Origin: Gemmiger sp. An120
Lineage (GTDB): Bacteria; Bacillota; Clostridia; Oscillospirales; Ruminococcaceae
Direction of reading: 5' to 3'
Assembly: GCF_002160955.1 (NCBI RefSeq)
Contig: NZ_NFLN01000006.1
Coordinates: 105,581-169,580, forward strand
Length of the DNA: 64,000 nt
In this document: positions 16,583-26,191 of the stretch, in pieces
How the letters are laid out: every line of letters begins with the position of its first letter
Position numbering within the stretch: position 1 is the stretch's first letter
Translations under genes and position numbers: made by a program
Notes under the pieces: generated by a model
The model's input: the letters and a program-made list of their open reading frames with translations, nothing else
Databases searched by the model: none
Told to the model about the DNA's origin: nothing

Positions 16583-17020
16583 ATGGCTTATGTGACCGTG
16601 CCAAAGGATTTGACCCGTGTAAAATCCAAGATTGTGTTTGGCCTTACCAAACGGCAACTGATCTGCTTCGGCGGTGCGCTTCTTGTAGGCGTCCCGCTTT
16701 ATTTTTTGCTCCGGGGCCGGGTGACTGGCAGCGCGGCGGCCCTGATTATGGTTTTCGCCATGCTGCCGGGCTTGCTGCTGGCCCTGTATGAGCGCCACGG
16801 CCAGCCCCTTGAAGTGGTGGTATGGCAGATCGTCCAGTGCTGCTTTATCCAGCCCAAGGAGAGGCCCTACCAAACCGACAACGCCTATACTGCCCTCATG
16901 CGGCAGCACCAAATGGAAAAGGAGGTAAATGCGATTGTCCGAAAAGCAAAGAAACGAGCCGCCTGTAAAGCTCACCCGCGCCGAAAAGCGGGAAATACAG
17001 GCCATCATCCGCAAGTATAA
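16583..17020 (+). CDS. PrgI-family membrane protein
   Basis: 145 residues. It begins AYVTVPKDLTRVKSKIVFGLTKRQ, then two adjacent transmembrane helices (about 31-48 and 53-73) and a cytoplasmic tail YERHGQPLEVV...RPYQTDN. This is the PrgI pattern, the small VirB3-like partner encoded just before VirB4. Its 3' end overlaps the VirB4 gene by about 90 bp in another frame, so the last ~30 residues (basic) are under double coding constraint. Confidence 0.88.
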   Translation: MAYVTVPKDLTRVKSKIVFGLTKRQLICFGGALLVGVPLYFLLRGRVTGSAAALIMVFAMLPGLLLALYERHGQPLEVVVWQIVQCCFIQPKERPYQTDNAYTALMRQHQMEKEVNAIVRKAKKRAACKAHPRRKAGNTGHHPQV

Positions 17021-19328
17021 GGGCGACGGCAAGGCCCATTCCGCACAGGCCAGCATCCCGTATCAGGCCATGTACCCGGACGGGATTTGCAGGGTGACGG
17101 CCAACACGTTCAGCAAGTGTATCGAGTTTTCCGACATCAGCTATCAGCTTGCACAGGCCGAAACCAAGACGGCCATCTTTGAAAACCTGTGCGATCTCTA
17201 CAACTATCTGGACGCCTCTATCCACGTCCAGCTTTCCTTTGTCAACCGCAAGATCGACCCCAAGCAGTACGCCAAGAGCTTTGAGATCAAGGAGCAGGGG
17301 GACGACTTCGACGACATCCGGGCAGAGTATTCCGGCATCCTGCAAGACCAGCTTGTGCGAGGCAACAACGGCCTCACCAAGCGCAAGTTCCTCACATTCA
17401 CCATCGAGGCCGACAACCTGAAAATGGCCCGCGCCCGTCTGACCCGCATTGAAACCGACCTGCTGGGCTATTTCAAGACGATGGGGGCCGTGGCTCATGT
17501 GCTGGACGCCAAGGAACGTCTGGAAGTGCTGCATGGGGTACTCCACCCCGACGCCGAGCCGTTTCAATTTGAATGGAAATGGCTGGCCCCGTCCGGCCTC
17601 TCCACCAAAGATTTTATAGCCCCGTCCTCGTTCCGCTTCGGCAATTCCCGGATGTTCGGGCTGGGCGGCAAGTATGGAGCCGTGAGCTTCTTAAACATCC
17701 TGTCCCCGGAGCTGTCGGACGAAATGCTGGCCGACTTCCTCAACACGGAAAACGGCATTGTCGTCAATCTCCATGTGCAGGCCATCGACCAGAGCGAGGC
17801 CATTAAGACCGTCAAGCGCAAGATCACCGACCTTGACGCCATGAAGATACAGGAACAGAAACGGGCCGTCCGCAGCGGCTATGACATGGACATCTTGCCC
17901 AGCGACCTTGCCACCTACGGACAGGACGCCAAGGAGCTTTTGAAAACCCTGCAAAGCCGGAATGAGAGGATGTTTCAGATCACTTTTCTGGTGATGAACA
18001 CCGCCGACACCCGGCAGAAGTTGGAGAACGATGTATTTTGGGCCGCAGGCGTGGCGCAGAAATACAACTGTTCCCTTGTCCGTCTGGACTACCAGCAGGA
18101 ACAGGGCCTTATGAGCAGCCTGCCGCTGGGGGCCAACCACATCAAGATCGAGCGTTCCCTGACGACTTCCAGCGTGGCCGTGTTCGTGCCTTTTGTGACA
18201 CAGGAGCTTTTCATGGGCGGCGACGCCATGTATTACGGCGTCAATGCCAAGACCGGCAACATGATTATGCTGGACAGGAAACGGGCGCGGTGTCCCAACG
18301 GTTTGAAGCTGGGTACTCCCGGTTCTGGTAAATCCATGAGCTGCAAATCCGAGATCGTCAGTGTGTTCCTCTGTACCCCGGACGACGTGTATATCTGCGA
18401 CCCGGAAGCCGAGTATTACCCCCTTGTGAAGCGGCTCCACGGCCAAGTGGTGAAGCTGTCGCCCACCAGCAAATCCTATGTGAACCCGCTGGACATCAAC
18501 CTGAATTACAGCGAGGACGAAAACCCGCTGGCCCTGAAATCCGACTTTGTGCTGTCGTTCTGTGAGCTTGTCATGGGCGGCAAGAACGGGCTGGAAGCCA
18601 TCGAAAAGACGGTCATTGACCGGGCTGTGCAGGTGATCTACCGGCCCTATCTGGCAGACCCCCGCCCGGAGAATATGCCGATCCTGTCCGACCTGCATCA
18701 AGCCCTGTTAGACCAGCATATCCCGGAGGCCGACCGGGTGGCGCAGGCCCTTGACCTGTATGTAAACGGCAGCCTGAACGTCTTTAACCACCGCACCAAT
18801 GTGAACATCGAGAACCGCATTGTGGCTTTCGACATCAAGGAGCTGGGCAAGCAGCTTAAAAAGCTGGGGATGCTCATTGTCCAAGACCAGATTTGGGGCC
18901 GTGTGACCCAAAACCGCAGCCAAGGCAAGGCGACGTGGTACTTCTGCGACGAGTTCCATTTGCTTTTGCGAGAGGAACAGACAGCCGCTTTCTCCTGCGA
19001 GATTTGGAAGCGGTTCAGAAAATGGGGCGGTATTCCGACAGGTGCCACACAGAACGTCAAAGACCTGCTTTCTTCCCCGGAGATCGAAAACATTCTGGAA
19101 AACAGCGACTTCATTTGCCTGCTCAATCAGGCGTCCGGCGACCGGCGTATCCTTGCAGAGCGATTGAACATTTCCCCGCAGCAGTTACGGTATGTGGACA
19201 ATTCCGAACCCGGCGAGGGGCTTTTGATCTATGAAAATGTGATCCTGCCGTTCCGCAACCCCATCCCGCAGCGCAGCCAGCTCTACAAGATTATGACGAC
19301 CCGGTTAGGCGAGGGCGAAACGGTATGA
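16929..19328 (+). CDS. VirB4/TraE-type conjugation ATPase
   Basis: 799 residues. Walker A GTPGSGKS lies near 462; Walker B-type VYICDPEAEYYPLV follows shortly, then WYFCDEFHLLLRE near 670, and GATQNVKDLL as sensor region. The N-terminal ~400 residues match the VirB4 accessory domain. The enzyme powers assembly of the transfer channel. ATG 16929 is only 3 bp from GGAGGT; the TTG at 16935 (giving MSEKQRNEPP) is better spaced and may be the real start. Confidence 0.95.
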   Translation: MRLSEKQRNEPPVKLTRAEKREIQAIIRKYKGDGKAHSAQASIPYQAMYPDGICRVTANTFSKCIEFSDISYQLAQAETKTAIFENLCDLYNYLDASIHVQLSFVNRKIDPKQYAKSFEIKEQGDDFDDIRAEYSGILQDQLVRGNNGLTKRKFLTFTIEADNLKMARARLTRIETDLLGYFKTMGAVAHVLDAKERLEVLHGVLHPDAEPFQFEWKWLAPSGLSTKDFIAPSSFRFGNSRMFGLGGKYGAVSFLNILSPELSDEMLADFLNTENGIVVNLHVQAIDQSEAIKTVKRKITDLDAMKIQEQKRAVRSGYDMDILPSDLATYGQDAKELLKTLQSRNERMFQITFLVMNTADTRQKLENDVFWAAGVAQKYNCSLVRLDYQQEQGLMSSLPLGANHIKIERSLTTSSVAVFVPFVTQELFMGGDAMYYGVNAKTGNMIMLDRKRARCPNGLKLGTPGSGKSMSCKSEIVSVFLCTPDDVYICDPEAEYYPLVKRLHGQVVKLSPTSKSYVNPLDINLNYSEDENPLALKSDFVLSFCELVMGGKNGLEAIEKTVIDRAVQVIYRPYLADPRPENMPILSDLHQALLDQHIPEADRVAQALDLYVNGSLNVFNHRTNVNIENRIVAFDIKELGKQLKKLGMLIVQDQIWGRVTQNRSQGKATWYFCDEFHLLLREEQTAAFSCEIWKRFRKWGGIPTGATQNVKDLLSSPEIENILENSDFICLLNQASGDRRILAERLNISPQQLRYVDNSEPGEGLLIYENVILPFRNPIPQRSQLYKIMTTRLGEGETV

Positions 19329-19349
19329 CAGACAAGGAGGTGACGCCCT

Positions 19350-21308
19350 ATGAAGCCATTGAAGCCCCGTGACAAGGTGACGCAGCACATGACCCGCGAC
19401 GGCCTGACGCTGGACAACCAGACCACCGGCGAGAGCATCAACATTTCCAGCCGGGAGGCCGAACAGGACTATTCCGCAGCCGAGCCGGGCGGCACCGCTG
19501 AAAAGGTGCTGGAACGTGCCGGGGACATCCGGGAGCGCAGCAAGGCGAAGCGGGCCGCCAAGGATGGCGCGAATACGGCGGCGCAGGCCACCGGCCCGGC
19601 GTCCCGCCTGCAATTCACCGCCGAGGAACGGGCCAATCCCGCCCTTTCCAAGTACATCCACAAGGCGGAAAAGCGGGCGGATAAGCTGGACGCAGCCAAA
19701 GAAGCCCTGCCGAAAAAGCGCGTCGTCACCAAGGAAACCGTCTATGACGAGGCCAAGGGCAAGGCCAAAACCAAGCTGCACTTTGACAAGGTGGAGAAAC
19801 CGGCCCCCAAGCTCAAACCCAACCCGGCCAGCCGTCCGATGGAGGAAGCGGGCCTGTATCTGCATGGAAAAATCCATGAGGTTGAGCATGAGAATGTGGG
19901 CGTCGAGGGCGGCCACAAGGGGGAAGAACTTGCCGAGCGCCAAGCGGGAAAAGCCATTCGCAGCAGCATCCGGCGTCATAAGCTCAAACCCTACCGGGCC
20001 GCAGCCAAGGCCGAGAAAAAGGCCATTGCCGCCAATGCGGAGTACATCTACCAGAAATCCTTGCGGGATAACCCGGAAATGGCGCAGGCGGTGAAAAACC
20101 CGGTGGCCCGATTCTGGCAGAAACAGAAAATCAAACGGGACTATGCCAAGGCAGCACGGGCGGCGGGCCAGACGGCACAGGGCGCAGCCAGCGCCACCAA
20201 AACCACCGCCGCAGCCGCCAAGAAAGCCGCCGAGAAAAGCAAACAGGCCGCGTCCTTTGTGGCCCGGCACTGGAAAGGTGTGCTGCTGATCGGCGGCGTG
20301 GGCCTTATGCTCATGCTGATTATGGGCGGCCTGCAATCCTGTACGGCCATGTTCGGCAGCGCCGGAACCGGCGTGGCGGCCACGTCCTATCTGTCGGAGG
20401 ACAGCGATATGCTGGGGGCGGAAGCCGCCTATGCGGACATGGAGGCCGATTTGCAGTATGAGCTTGACAACTACGAAAGCCTGCACCCCGGCTATGACGA
20501 ATACCGCTACGATCTGGACGAGATCGGCCATGACCCCTATGTGCTGACTTCCATCCTGTCGGCGCTGCATGAGGGCGTCTATACGCTGGGCGACGTGCAA
20601 GGCGACCTTGCCATGCTTTTTGAAAAGCAATACACCCTGACACAGACCATTGAAACCGAAACCCGATACCGCACCGAAACCCGGACGGACAGCGAGGGCA
20701 ATCCCTACACCGTGGAAGTTCCCTACACCTACTACATCTGCAACGTGAAGCTGGAAAACTTCGACCTGTCCCATCTGCCTGTTTACATCATGGGCGAGGA
20801 TCAAATGAGCCTGTATGCGGTGTATATGCACACGCTGGGCAACCGGCCAGACCTGTTTCCCAACGGCACCTATCCCAACGCTTCCACCGTCAAGGAGCCG
20901 ACCTATTACGACATTCCCCCGGAGGCTTTGGAGGACGCCACCTTTGCCGCAATGATGGCCGAGGCGGAAAAGTATATCGGCTATCCCTATGTGTGGGGCG
21001 GCAGCTCTCCCAGCACCAGCTTTGATTGCAGCGGCTTTGTGAGCTGGGTAATCAATCACAGCGGATGGGACGTGGGGCGGCTTGGCGCACAGGGCCTTTG
21101 CAATATCTGTACCCCCGTTTCCCCGGAGCAGGTTAAGCCCGGCGACCTTGTGTTTTTTGTCGGCACCTACGACACCCCCGGCGTTTCCCACGTCGGCATT
21201 TATGTGGGCAATTCCGTGATGTTGCACTGTGGCGACCCCATTTCTTACACCAACCTCAATTCGAGCTATTGGCAGCAGCATTTCTATTGCTACGGGCGTC
21301 TGCCTTGA
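19350..21308 (+). CDS. NlpC/P60 peptidoglycan hydrolase of the T4SS (CD1108 type)
   Basis: 652 residues. A highly charged Lys/Ala/Glu-rich cytoplasmic N-terminus of about 310 residues precedes one transmembrane helix near 312-330 (VLLIGGVGLMLMLIMGG). An extracellular part ends in an NlpC/P60 domain: YVWGGSSPSTSFDCSGF with the catalytic Cys near 560, and SHVGIYVG with the catalytic His near 613. It opens the cell wall locally for the channel, like VirB1. It follows VirB4 by 21 bp and precedes DUF4315. Confidence 0.93.
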   Translation: MKPLKPRDKVTQHMTRDGLTLDNQTTGESINISSREAEQDYSAAEPGGTAEKVLERAGDIRERSKAKRAAKDGANTAAQATGPASRLQFTAEERANPALSKYIHKAEKRADKLDAAKEALPKKRVVTKETVYDEAKGKAKTKLHFDKVEKPAPKLKPNPASRPMEEAGLYLHGKIHEVEHENVGVEGGHKGEELAERQAGKAIRSSIRRHKLKPYRAAAKAEKKAIAANAEYIYQKSLRDNPEMAQAVKNPVARFWQKQKIKRDYAKAARAAGQTAQGAASATKTTAAAAKKAAEKSKQAASFVARHWKGVLLIGGVGLMLMLIMGGLQSCTAMFGSAGTGVAATSYLSEDSDMLGAEAAYADMEADLQYELDNYESLHPGYDEYRYDLDEIGHDPYVLTSILSALHEGVYTLGDVQGDLAMLFEKQYTLTQTIETETRYRTETRTDSEGNPYTVEVPYTYYICNVKLENFDLSHLPVYIMGEDQMSLYAVYMHTLGNRPDLFPNGTYPNASTVKEPTYYDIPPEALEDATFAAMMAEAEKYIGYPYVWGGSSPSTSFDCSGFVSWVINHSGWDVGRLGAQGLCNICTPVSPEQVKPGDLVFFVGTYDTPGVSHVGIYVGNSVMLHCGDPISYTNLNSSYWQQHFYCYGRLP

Positions 21309-21330
21309 CGCCAGAAAGGAGTTTTAGACG

Positions 21331-21582
21331 ATGGCAAACAAACTTGACCGTATCGAAAAGGACATTGTGAAAACCAAGGCCAAGATCACGGAGCTGCAAA
21401 AGCAGCTTCGGGAGCTGGAAGCGGCAAAGACCGAGCAGGAGAATTTGCAGATCATCCAGCTTGTGCGCGGCCTGAACATGAAGCCGGAAGATTTTGCGGC
21501 GTTCCTGCGGGGCGGCGCTTTGCAGACCGCCCCGGCCCCGCAGCCGGATTTTGAACAGGAGGACAATGCCGATGAAGAATAA
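21331..21582 (+). CDS. DUF4315 small coiled-coil protein
   Basis: 83 residues. It is a heptad-rich coiled coil (about 5-40: [19 protein letters not shown]) followed by [16 protein letters not shown], the DUF4315 signature. A transfer-operon protein of unknown function, consistently placed between NlpC/P60 and DUF4366 proteins. Its end overlaps the next start. Confidence 0.88.
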   Translation: MANKLDRIEKDIVKTKAKITELQKQLRELEAAKTEQENLQIIQLVRGLNMKPEDFAAFLRGGALQTAPAPQPDFEQEDNADEE

Positions 21583-22318
21583 GATCATTCGCACGTTTAC
21601 CGTGACGCTGGCCGCCGTGCTTTGCCTGACGGCCTTTTCCACCACCGCCTTTGCCGGTGGCACCGACCCCGACCCGGAGCCTTTGCCGGAAACCACCGAG
21701 GCACCGCAGGAGGAAGAACCCACCACCGGCGGCATGGAGCCGGAGGGCGTACCTGTCACCCCGGAGGGCAACGCAACGCTGGTGGATGATTTCTATGGGG
21801 ACAAGCAGCTTATCACCGTTACCACCAAGGCGGGCAACTACTTTTATATTTTAATCGACCGGGCCAACGAGGACAAGGAAACCGCCGTTCACTTCCTCAA
21901 CCAAGTGGACGACGCCGATCTGCAAGCACTGTTGGAGGACGGCGAAGCTGCCCCGGAAACCTGTACCTGTACGACCAAGTGCGAGGCGGGAGCCGTCAAT
22001 ACGAATTGCCCGGTATGTAAAACCAATATGACCGAGTGTACCGGCCCGGAGCCGGAGCCGCAGGAGCCGGAGGAAACCGAGCCGCCGCAGGAAGATGAAG
22101 CGAAAAGCACCGGCATGGGCGGCCTTGTAGTGTTCCTTGTGGTGGCCCTGATCGGCGGCGGCGCGGCCCTTTACTTCTTCAAGTTTAGAAAGCCCAAGGC
22201 CGACACCAAAGGCGGCGACGAGCTGGACGAATACGATTTTGGCGAGGACGAGGACGACGAGGACGAACCGACCCCGGAGGACGAAGTGAACGACAGCACG
22301 GAAACGGATAAAGAGTAA
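21572..22318 (+). CDS. DUF4366 exported, membrane-anchored protein
   Basis: 248 residues. An N-terminal signal peptide ([24 protein letters not shown], cleavage near AFA-GG) is followed by a Pro/Glu-rich spacer and the conserved core [21 protein letters not shown] Cys-rich patch ([10 protein letters not shown]...[11 protein letters not shown]), a C-terminal transmembrane helix near 203-222 and an acidic tail complete it. The start at 21572 was chosen because AGGAGG is 9 bp upstream; ATG 21566 is too close. It probably acts at the outer face of the channel. Confidence 0.88.
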   Translation: MKNKIIRTFTVTLAAVLCLTAFSTTAFAGGTDPDPEPLPETTEAPQEEEPTTGGMEPEGVPVTPEGNATLVDDFYGDKQLITVTTKAGNYFYILIDRANEDKETAVHFLNQVDDADLQALLEDGEAAPETCTCTTKCEAGAVNTNCPVCKTNMTECTGPEPEPQEPEETEPPQEDEAKSTGMGGLVVFLVVALIGGGAALYFFKFRKPKADTKGGDELDEYDFGEDEDDEDEPTPEDEVNDSTETDKE

Positions 22319-22321
22319 AGA

Positions 22322-22366
22322 AAAAGCGGCATTGCTTATCAAACACGAAATAGCAATGCCGCTTTT
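22322..22366. terminator. Bidirectional terminator
   Basis: AAAAGCGGCATTGCT pairs with AGCAATGCCGCTTTT; A-run and T-run on the two sides allow stopping of both the DUF4366 operon and the converging minus-strand gene. Confidence 0.85.
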
Positions 22367-22367
22367 A

Positions 22368-22946
22368 TTACGATAGTTTGGCGTTAAGTGATTTAAGCAA
22401 ATTAAGGCCAAGATCAAATACCCAGTCAAATGATTCACTTTCATATTCTTTTAGCTGGCTATGTACTGCTCTATTCAAGATGTCAACAAGGTCAAATATG
22501 ATACCTCGTTCATTATCGCTGATAAGCTGGTGTTGGCTAAGAACTCTTGCCATTTGCCCGATACCAGTACGAGAAGTATCTAATTGGTTTGCTTCGGCAA
22601 TTTTTCTTAATACACTTTCAATTTCAATCCGTAAACCAGCCAAAGCCAATTTGGGATCGCTGTACCTTAATCCATAAAAAGTATATTGTTCGTTATCCGC
22701 TGTTTCGCTTTTTAGGATTCCTGCCTCACTTACTTTTTTATCAATTTCTTTTTTCTGCTCTTTGCCAACCAGCTCAACTTTGCCAAGTCCGCTGATTTCC
22801 AGTGTTTTAATGTATTGGATAAACCACGGGACAAAAGCAAGTATAAGAAGAATAATGGAAGTAGTATCAATATTCCATTCGGGTTTAGCAATTCTTATGA
22901 TAAAGACAGCAATAAAGACAATGGATGTAAATATCTTAAAGCCCAT
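22368..22946 (-). CDS. Two-helix membrane protein of unknown function, counter-oriented guest in the transfer operon
   Basis: 192 residues. Two transmembrane helices (about 5-20 and 31-46) and a cytoplasmic helical domain ending in HSQLKEYESESFDWVFDLGL, somewhat like DUF4145-type HEPN folds. The start is placed at 22946 because GAGGTGG lies 5-6 bp upstream; an upstream TATAAT (minus strand, about 22967) is a likely promoter. It is AT-rich and opposite to all neighbours, so it was probably inserted between DUF4366 and topB. Its function is unknown; a defence or regulatory role is possible. Confidence 0.7.
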   Translation of the reverse strand: MGFKIFTSIVFIAVFIIRIAKPEWNIDTTSIILLILAFVPWFIQYIKTLEISGLGKVELVGKEQKKEIDKKVSEAGILKSETADNEQYTFYGLRYSDPKLALAGLRIEIESVLRKIAEANQLDTSRTGIGQMARVLSQHQLISDNERGIIFDLVDILNRAVHSQLKEYESESFDWVFDLGLNLLKSLNAKLS

Positions 22947-23014
22947 ACCTACCACCTCATAAATACAATTATACAACACAAATCGTAAAGAAACAACGAA
23001 AGGAGTGCGTGTTT

Positions 23015-25093
23015 ATGCAACTTGTAATTGCAGAGAAACCGAGTGTCGCCCGCAGCATTGCGGGCGTGATCGGTGCGGATCAGAAACGGGACGGCTACAT
23101 GGAGGGCAACGGCTATCTGGTGAGCTGGTGTATCGGCCACCTTGTTTCCCTTGCCGACGCCGGAGCCTATGACGAGCGTTTCAAGAAGTGGCGCTATGAC
23201 GACCTGCCGATTTTGCCGCAGGAGTGGCAGTACATCATCCCCGCCGAGAAGAAAGGCCAGTTTGCCGTGCTGCGCTCCCTGATGGAGCGCCCCGACGTGA
23301 CGGGCCTTGTGTGCGCCACCGACGCCGGGCGCGAGGGTGAGCTGATTTTCCGTTTCGTCTACCAGATGGCGGGCTGCAAAAAGCCGTTCAAGCGCCTTTG
23401 GATTTCCAGCATGGAGGACGCTGCGATTCGGGAGGGCTTTGCCCACCTGAAACCGGGGGCCGACTACGATAACCTGTATCAATCGGCCCTGTGCCGGGCG
23501 CAGGCCGATTGGCTGGTGGGGATCAACGCCACCCGGCTTTTCTCCATCCTCTACCACAAGACCCTGACCGTGGGCCGTGTCCAGACGCCTACCCTCAATA
23601 TGCTGGTTGACCGGGAGGCCAAAATCAGCAATTTCAAGAAAGAGAAATACCACGTTGTCCATATCGCGGCGGGCGGCATGGAGGCGGCCAGCGACCGCTT
23701 TATGAACCCCGACGACGCCGACGCCACCAAGACGGCCTGTGCAGGAGCGCAGGCCGTTTGTGTATCAGTGAAGCGTGAGAAAAAGACGGAGCAGCCGCCC
23801 CGCCTTTACGACCTCACCACCTTGCAGCGGGAGGCCAACCGCCTGTTTGGATTCACCGCCAAGCAGGCCCTTGACTATGCCCAACAGCTCTATGAAAAGA
23901 AGCTGCTGACCTATCCCCGCACCGACAGCCAGTACCTTACCGACGATATGCAGCCCACGGCGGAAAGCATCGTGTCCGGCCTGTGGCCGCTGCTTTCCTT
24001 TGCGGCGGGGCTGAATATTGCCCCGCAGTTTGGCCGGGTGCTGAACAGCAAAAAGGTGTCCGACCACCACGCCATTATCCCCACGATGGAGTTTGTGCAG
24101 AAAGGCTTTGACGGGCTGGCCGAGGGCGAAAAGAAACTGCTGTCCCTTGTGTGCTGCAAGCTGCTGTGTGCCGTGGCCGCGCCCCATGTGTATGAGGCCG
24201 TCACCGCCACATTCACCTGCGCCGGGAACGAGTTCACCGCCAAGGGCAAAACCGTTCTCACCCCCGGCTGGAAAGAGATTGAGCGCCGCTTCAAGGCGTC
24301 GTTCAAGACCGACGCCGACGAGGACACGCCGGAGCTGGCAAGGGAGCTGCCGGAGATCACCGAGGGCCAGACCTTTGACCCGGTGGAGGCCAGCATTACC
24401 GAGCATTTCACCACACCGCCCAAGCCCTACACCGAAGATACGCTGCTGTCTGCTATGGAACGGGCCGGGGCCGAGGATATGCCGGAGGACGCCGAGCGCC
24501 AAGGTTTGGGAACCCCGGCAACCCGCGCTTCCATTCTGGAAAAGCTGGTGCAGATGGGCTTTGTGGAACGCAAAGGCAAACAGCTACTTCCCACCAAGGA
24601 CGGCCACAACCTTGTGTGCGTCCTGCCGGATGTGCTGACTTCTCCCCAGCTCACAGCGGAATGGGAAACCAAACTGACGGCCATTGCCAAGGGCGAGGCC
24701 GACCCGGAGGGCTTTATGGTAGGCATTGAGGAAATGACCCGTAGCCTGATTTCCCGATATTCGCAGATCAGCGAGGACGCGCAGAAGTTGTTTCAGGCCG
24801 AGCGTGTTGTTATCGGCAAGTGTCCCCGCTGTGGTGAAGCCGTCTACGAGGGCAAGAAAAACTATTACTGCGGAAACCGGGCCTGCCAGTTTGTCATGTG
24901 GAAAAATGACCGATTTTTTGAGGAACGGGGCAAGACGTTCACCCCGAAGATCGCCGCCGCGCTGCTCAAAGACGGAAAAGCAAAGGTAAAGGGCCTGCGC
25001 TCCATGAAAACCAGCAAAACCTACGACGGGACGGTACTTTTGGCCGATACCGGCGGGAAATACGTCAACTACCGCGTGGAGAAAAGGAACTGA
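23015..25093 (+). CDS. topB: DNA topoisomerase III of the conjugative element
   Basis: 692 residues. A Toprim domain starts QLVIAEKPSVARSI, with TDAGREGELIFR as its acidic signature. The active-site Tyr lies in LLTYPRTDSQYL near residue 300, with SDHHAIIPT and GLGTPATRASIL as further type IA motifs. A C-terminal zinc ribbon (CPRCGEAVYEGKKNYYC) begins near 604. ATG 23015 is preceded by AAAGGAG. Such ICE-borne TopB enzymes resolve DNA during transfer or replication. Confidence 0.96.
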   Translation: MQLVIAEKPSVARSIAGVIGADQKRDGYMEGNGYLVSWCIGHLVSLADAGAYDERFKKWRYDDLPILPQEWQYIIPAEKKGQFAVLRSLMERPDVTGLVCATDAGREGELIFRFVYQMAGCKKPFKRLWISSMEDAAIREGFAHLKPGADYDNLYQSALCRAQADWLVGINATRLFSILYHKTLTVGRVQTPTLNMLVDREAKISNFKKEKYHVVHIAAGGMEAASDRFMNPDDADATKTACAGAQAVCVSVKREKKTEQPPRLYDLTTLQREANRLFGFTAKQALDYAQQLYEKKLLTYPRTDSQYLTDDMQPTAESIVSGLWPLLSFAAGLNIAPQFGRVLNSKKVSDHHAIIPTMEFVQKGFDGLAEGEKKLLSLVCCKLLCAVAAPHVYEAVTATFTCAGNEFTAKGKTVLTPGWKEIERRFKASFKTDADEDTPELARELPEITEGQTFDPVEASITEHFTTPPKPYTEDTLLSAMERAGAEDMPEDAERQGLGTPATRASILEKLVQMGFVERKGKQLLPTKDGHNLVCVLPDVLTSPQLTAEWETKLTAIAKGEADPEGFMVGIEEMTRSLISRYSQISEDAQKLFQAERVVIGKCPRCGEAVYEGKKNYYCGNRACQFVMWKNDRFFEERGKTFTPKIAAALLKDGKAKVKGLRSMKTSKTYDGTVLLADTGGKYVNYRVEKRN

Positions 25094-25103
25094 CGGAGTA
25101 ACG

Positions 25104-25205
25104 TAGCAAGCATAGGAAGTGTAGCCACACTTCCGATAAATCCCTGACCCGGCCACCCTGCCGGGCCGGGGATTTTGCTTGTTGGGGCATATCCCCAAAC
25201 CCCTG
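25104..25205 (+). repeat. oriT-like 100-bp repeat, copy 1
   Basis: Shares with 39778-39879 (opposite strand) the blocks TAGCAAGCATAGGAAGTG, TAGCCACACTTCCG, TTGCTTGTTGGGG and CCCCAAACCCCTGTT. The middle differs but keeps a GC-rich hairpin. AAGTGTAGCCACACTT is itself a stem-loop, and GGGG-N5-CCCC another. Copy 2 lies directly upstream of mobC, where oriT is expected; this copy lies between topB and the hydrolase gene. Confidence 0.7.
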
Positions 25206-25307
25206 TTTCTGTCCAGCAAGTTTACAATTCATCTATTCCCAAAGGTAGCCGGTCATAGTATAATGAAGCCAACGACAAATTGGAATTTTACAGCGAGGTG
25301 AAAAAGG

Positions 25308-26054
25308 TTGAACTATGTTGAATATGGGAAAGGAAATAGTAATGTAATTATCCTCTTACATGGAGGTGGTTTGTCATGGTGGAATTACAAAGAAATTGCT
25401 GAAATGCTACAAACGAATTATCATATAATTATACCTATATTAGACGGTCATGCAGGAAGTGATAAACGATTTACAACGATAGAAAATAACGCTTTAGAGA
25501 TTATAGAATTTATAAATGATAAACTGGATGGTTCCGTTTTATTGATTGGAGGACTATCACTTGGAGGACAGATTTTACTTGAAATTTTATCTCAACGTAA
25601 GGATATATGTAAGTATGCAATAGTGGAAAGCGCACTTGTAATACCTTCAAAATTCACATATTTTATGATTAAGCCTGCGTTTGGGAGTTGTTATGGTTTG
25701 ATAAAGTATAAATGGTTTTCAAAATTACAATTCAAATCATTACGAATAAAGCAGCATTTGTTTGATAATTATTACAAAGATACTTGTGCAATAACAAAGG
25801 GCGATATGATTGCTTTTTTACAGGAAAACTCATTATATTCCTTAAAAGATGGGCTTGAAGAGAGCGAAGCAATAGTTCATATTTTTGTCGGAGAAAAAGA
25901 AAATCACTCAATGAAAAAGTCAGCAGAACTAATTCATAAAAAACTACAGAATAGTTCTATACAAGTTCTTCCTAATATGTACCATGGAGAGTTTTCAATA
26001 AACCATGCAGATGATTATGTAAGAAGACTATTAGAAATAATAGAACAAAGATAA
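25308..26054 (+). CDS. Alpha/beta hydrolase, AT-rich guest gene
   Basis: 248 residues. HGGGLSWWNY oxyanion region near 18, nucleophile elbow GGLSLGG (Ser near 86), acidic residue in VGEKENHS and catalytic His in MYHGEFS near 225: a full Ser-Asp/Glu-His set of the alpha/beta hydrolase fold. The start appears to be a TTG behind a GAGGTG site. Base composition is far more AT-rich than topB and the giant gene that flank it. It therefore looks like a late insertion next to the oriT-like repeat. The substrate is unknown. Confidence 0.85.
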   Translation: MNYVEYGKGNSNVIILLHGGGLSWWNYKEIAEMLQTNYHIIIPILDGHAGSDKRFTTIENNALEIIEFINDKLDGSVLLIGGLSLGGQILLEILSQRKDICKYAIVESALVIPSKFTYFMIKPAFGSCYGLIKYKWFSKLQFKSLRIKQHLFDNYYKDTCAITKGDMIAFLQENSLYSLKDGLEESEAIVHIFVGEKENHSMKKSAELIHKKLQNSSIQVLPNMYHGEFSINHADDYVRRLLEIIEQR

Positions 26055-26128
26055 ATCCTGATTTATCGGGCCAGCTTGAACCGAACTTTCAAAACTGAAT
26101 ACCAGCCGCCCACCGGCGGAACCACTCA

Positions 26129-26160
26129 GCAGGAAATCATGGAAAGGTTTCCTGCTTTTC
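26129..26160 (+). terminator. Terminator before the giant gene
   Basis: GCAGGAAA (26129-26136) pairs with TTTCCTGC (26148-26155) followed by TTTTC. It would end the hydrolase transcript. Confidence 0.6.
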
Positions 26161-26191
26161 TTATGCCATTTTTTAGAAAGGAGGACTGCCG

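Noticed and set aside
19305..21281. 658-codon minus-strand frame opposite the NlpC/P60 gene
   Set aside because: GC-rich antisense shadow of a recognised hydrolase.
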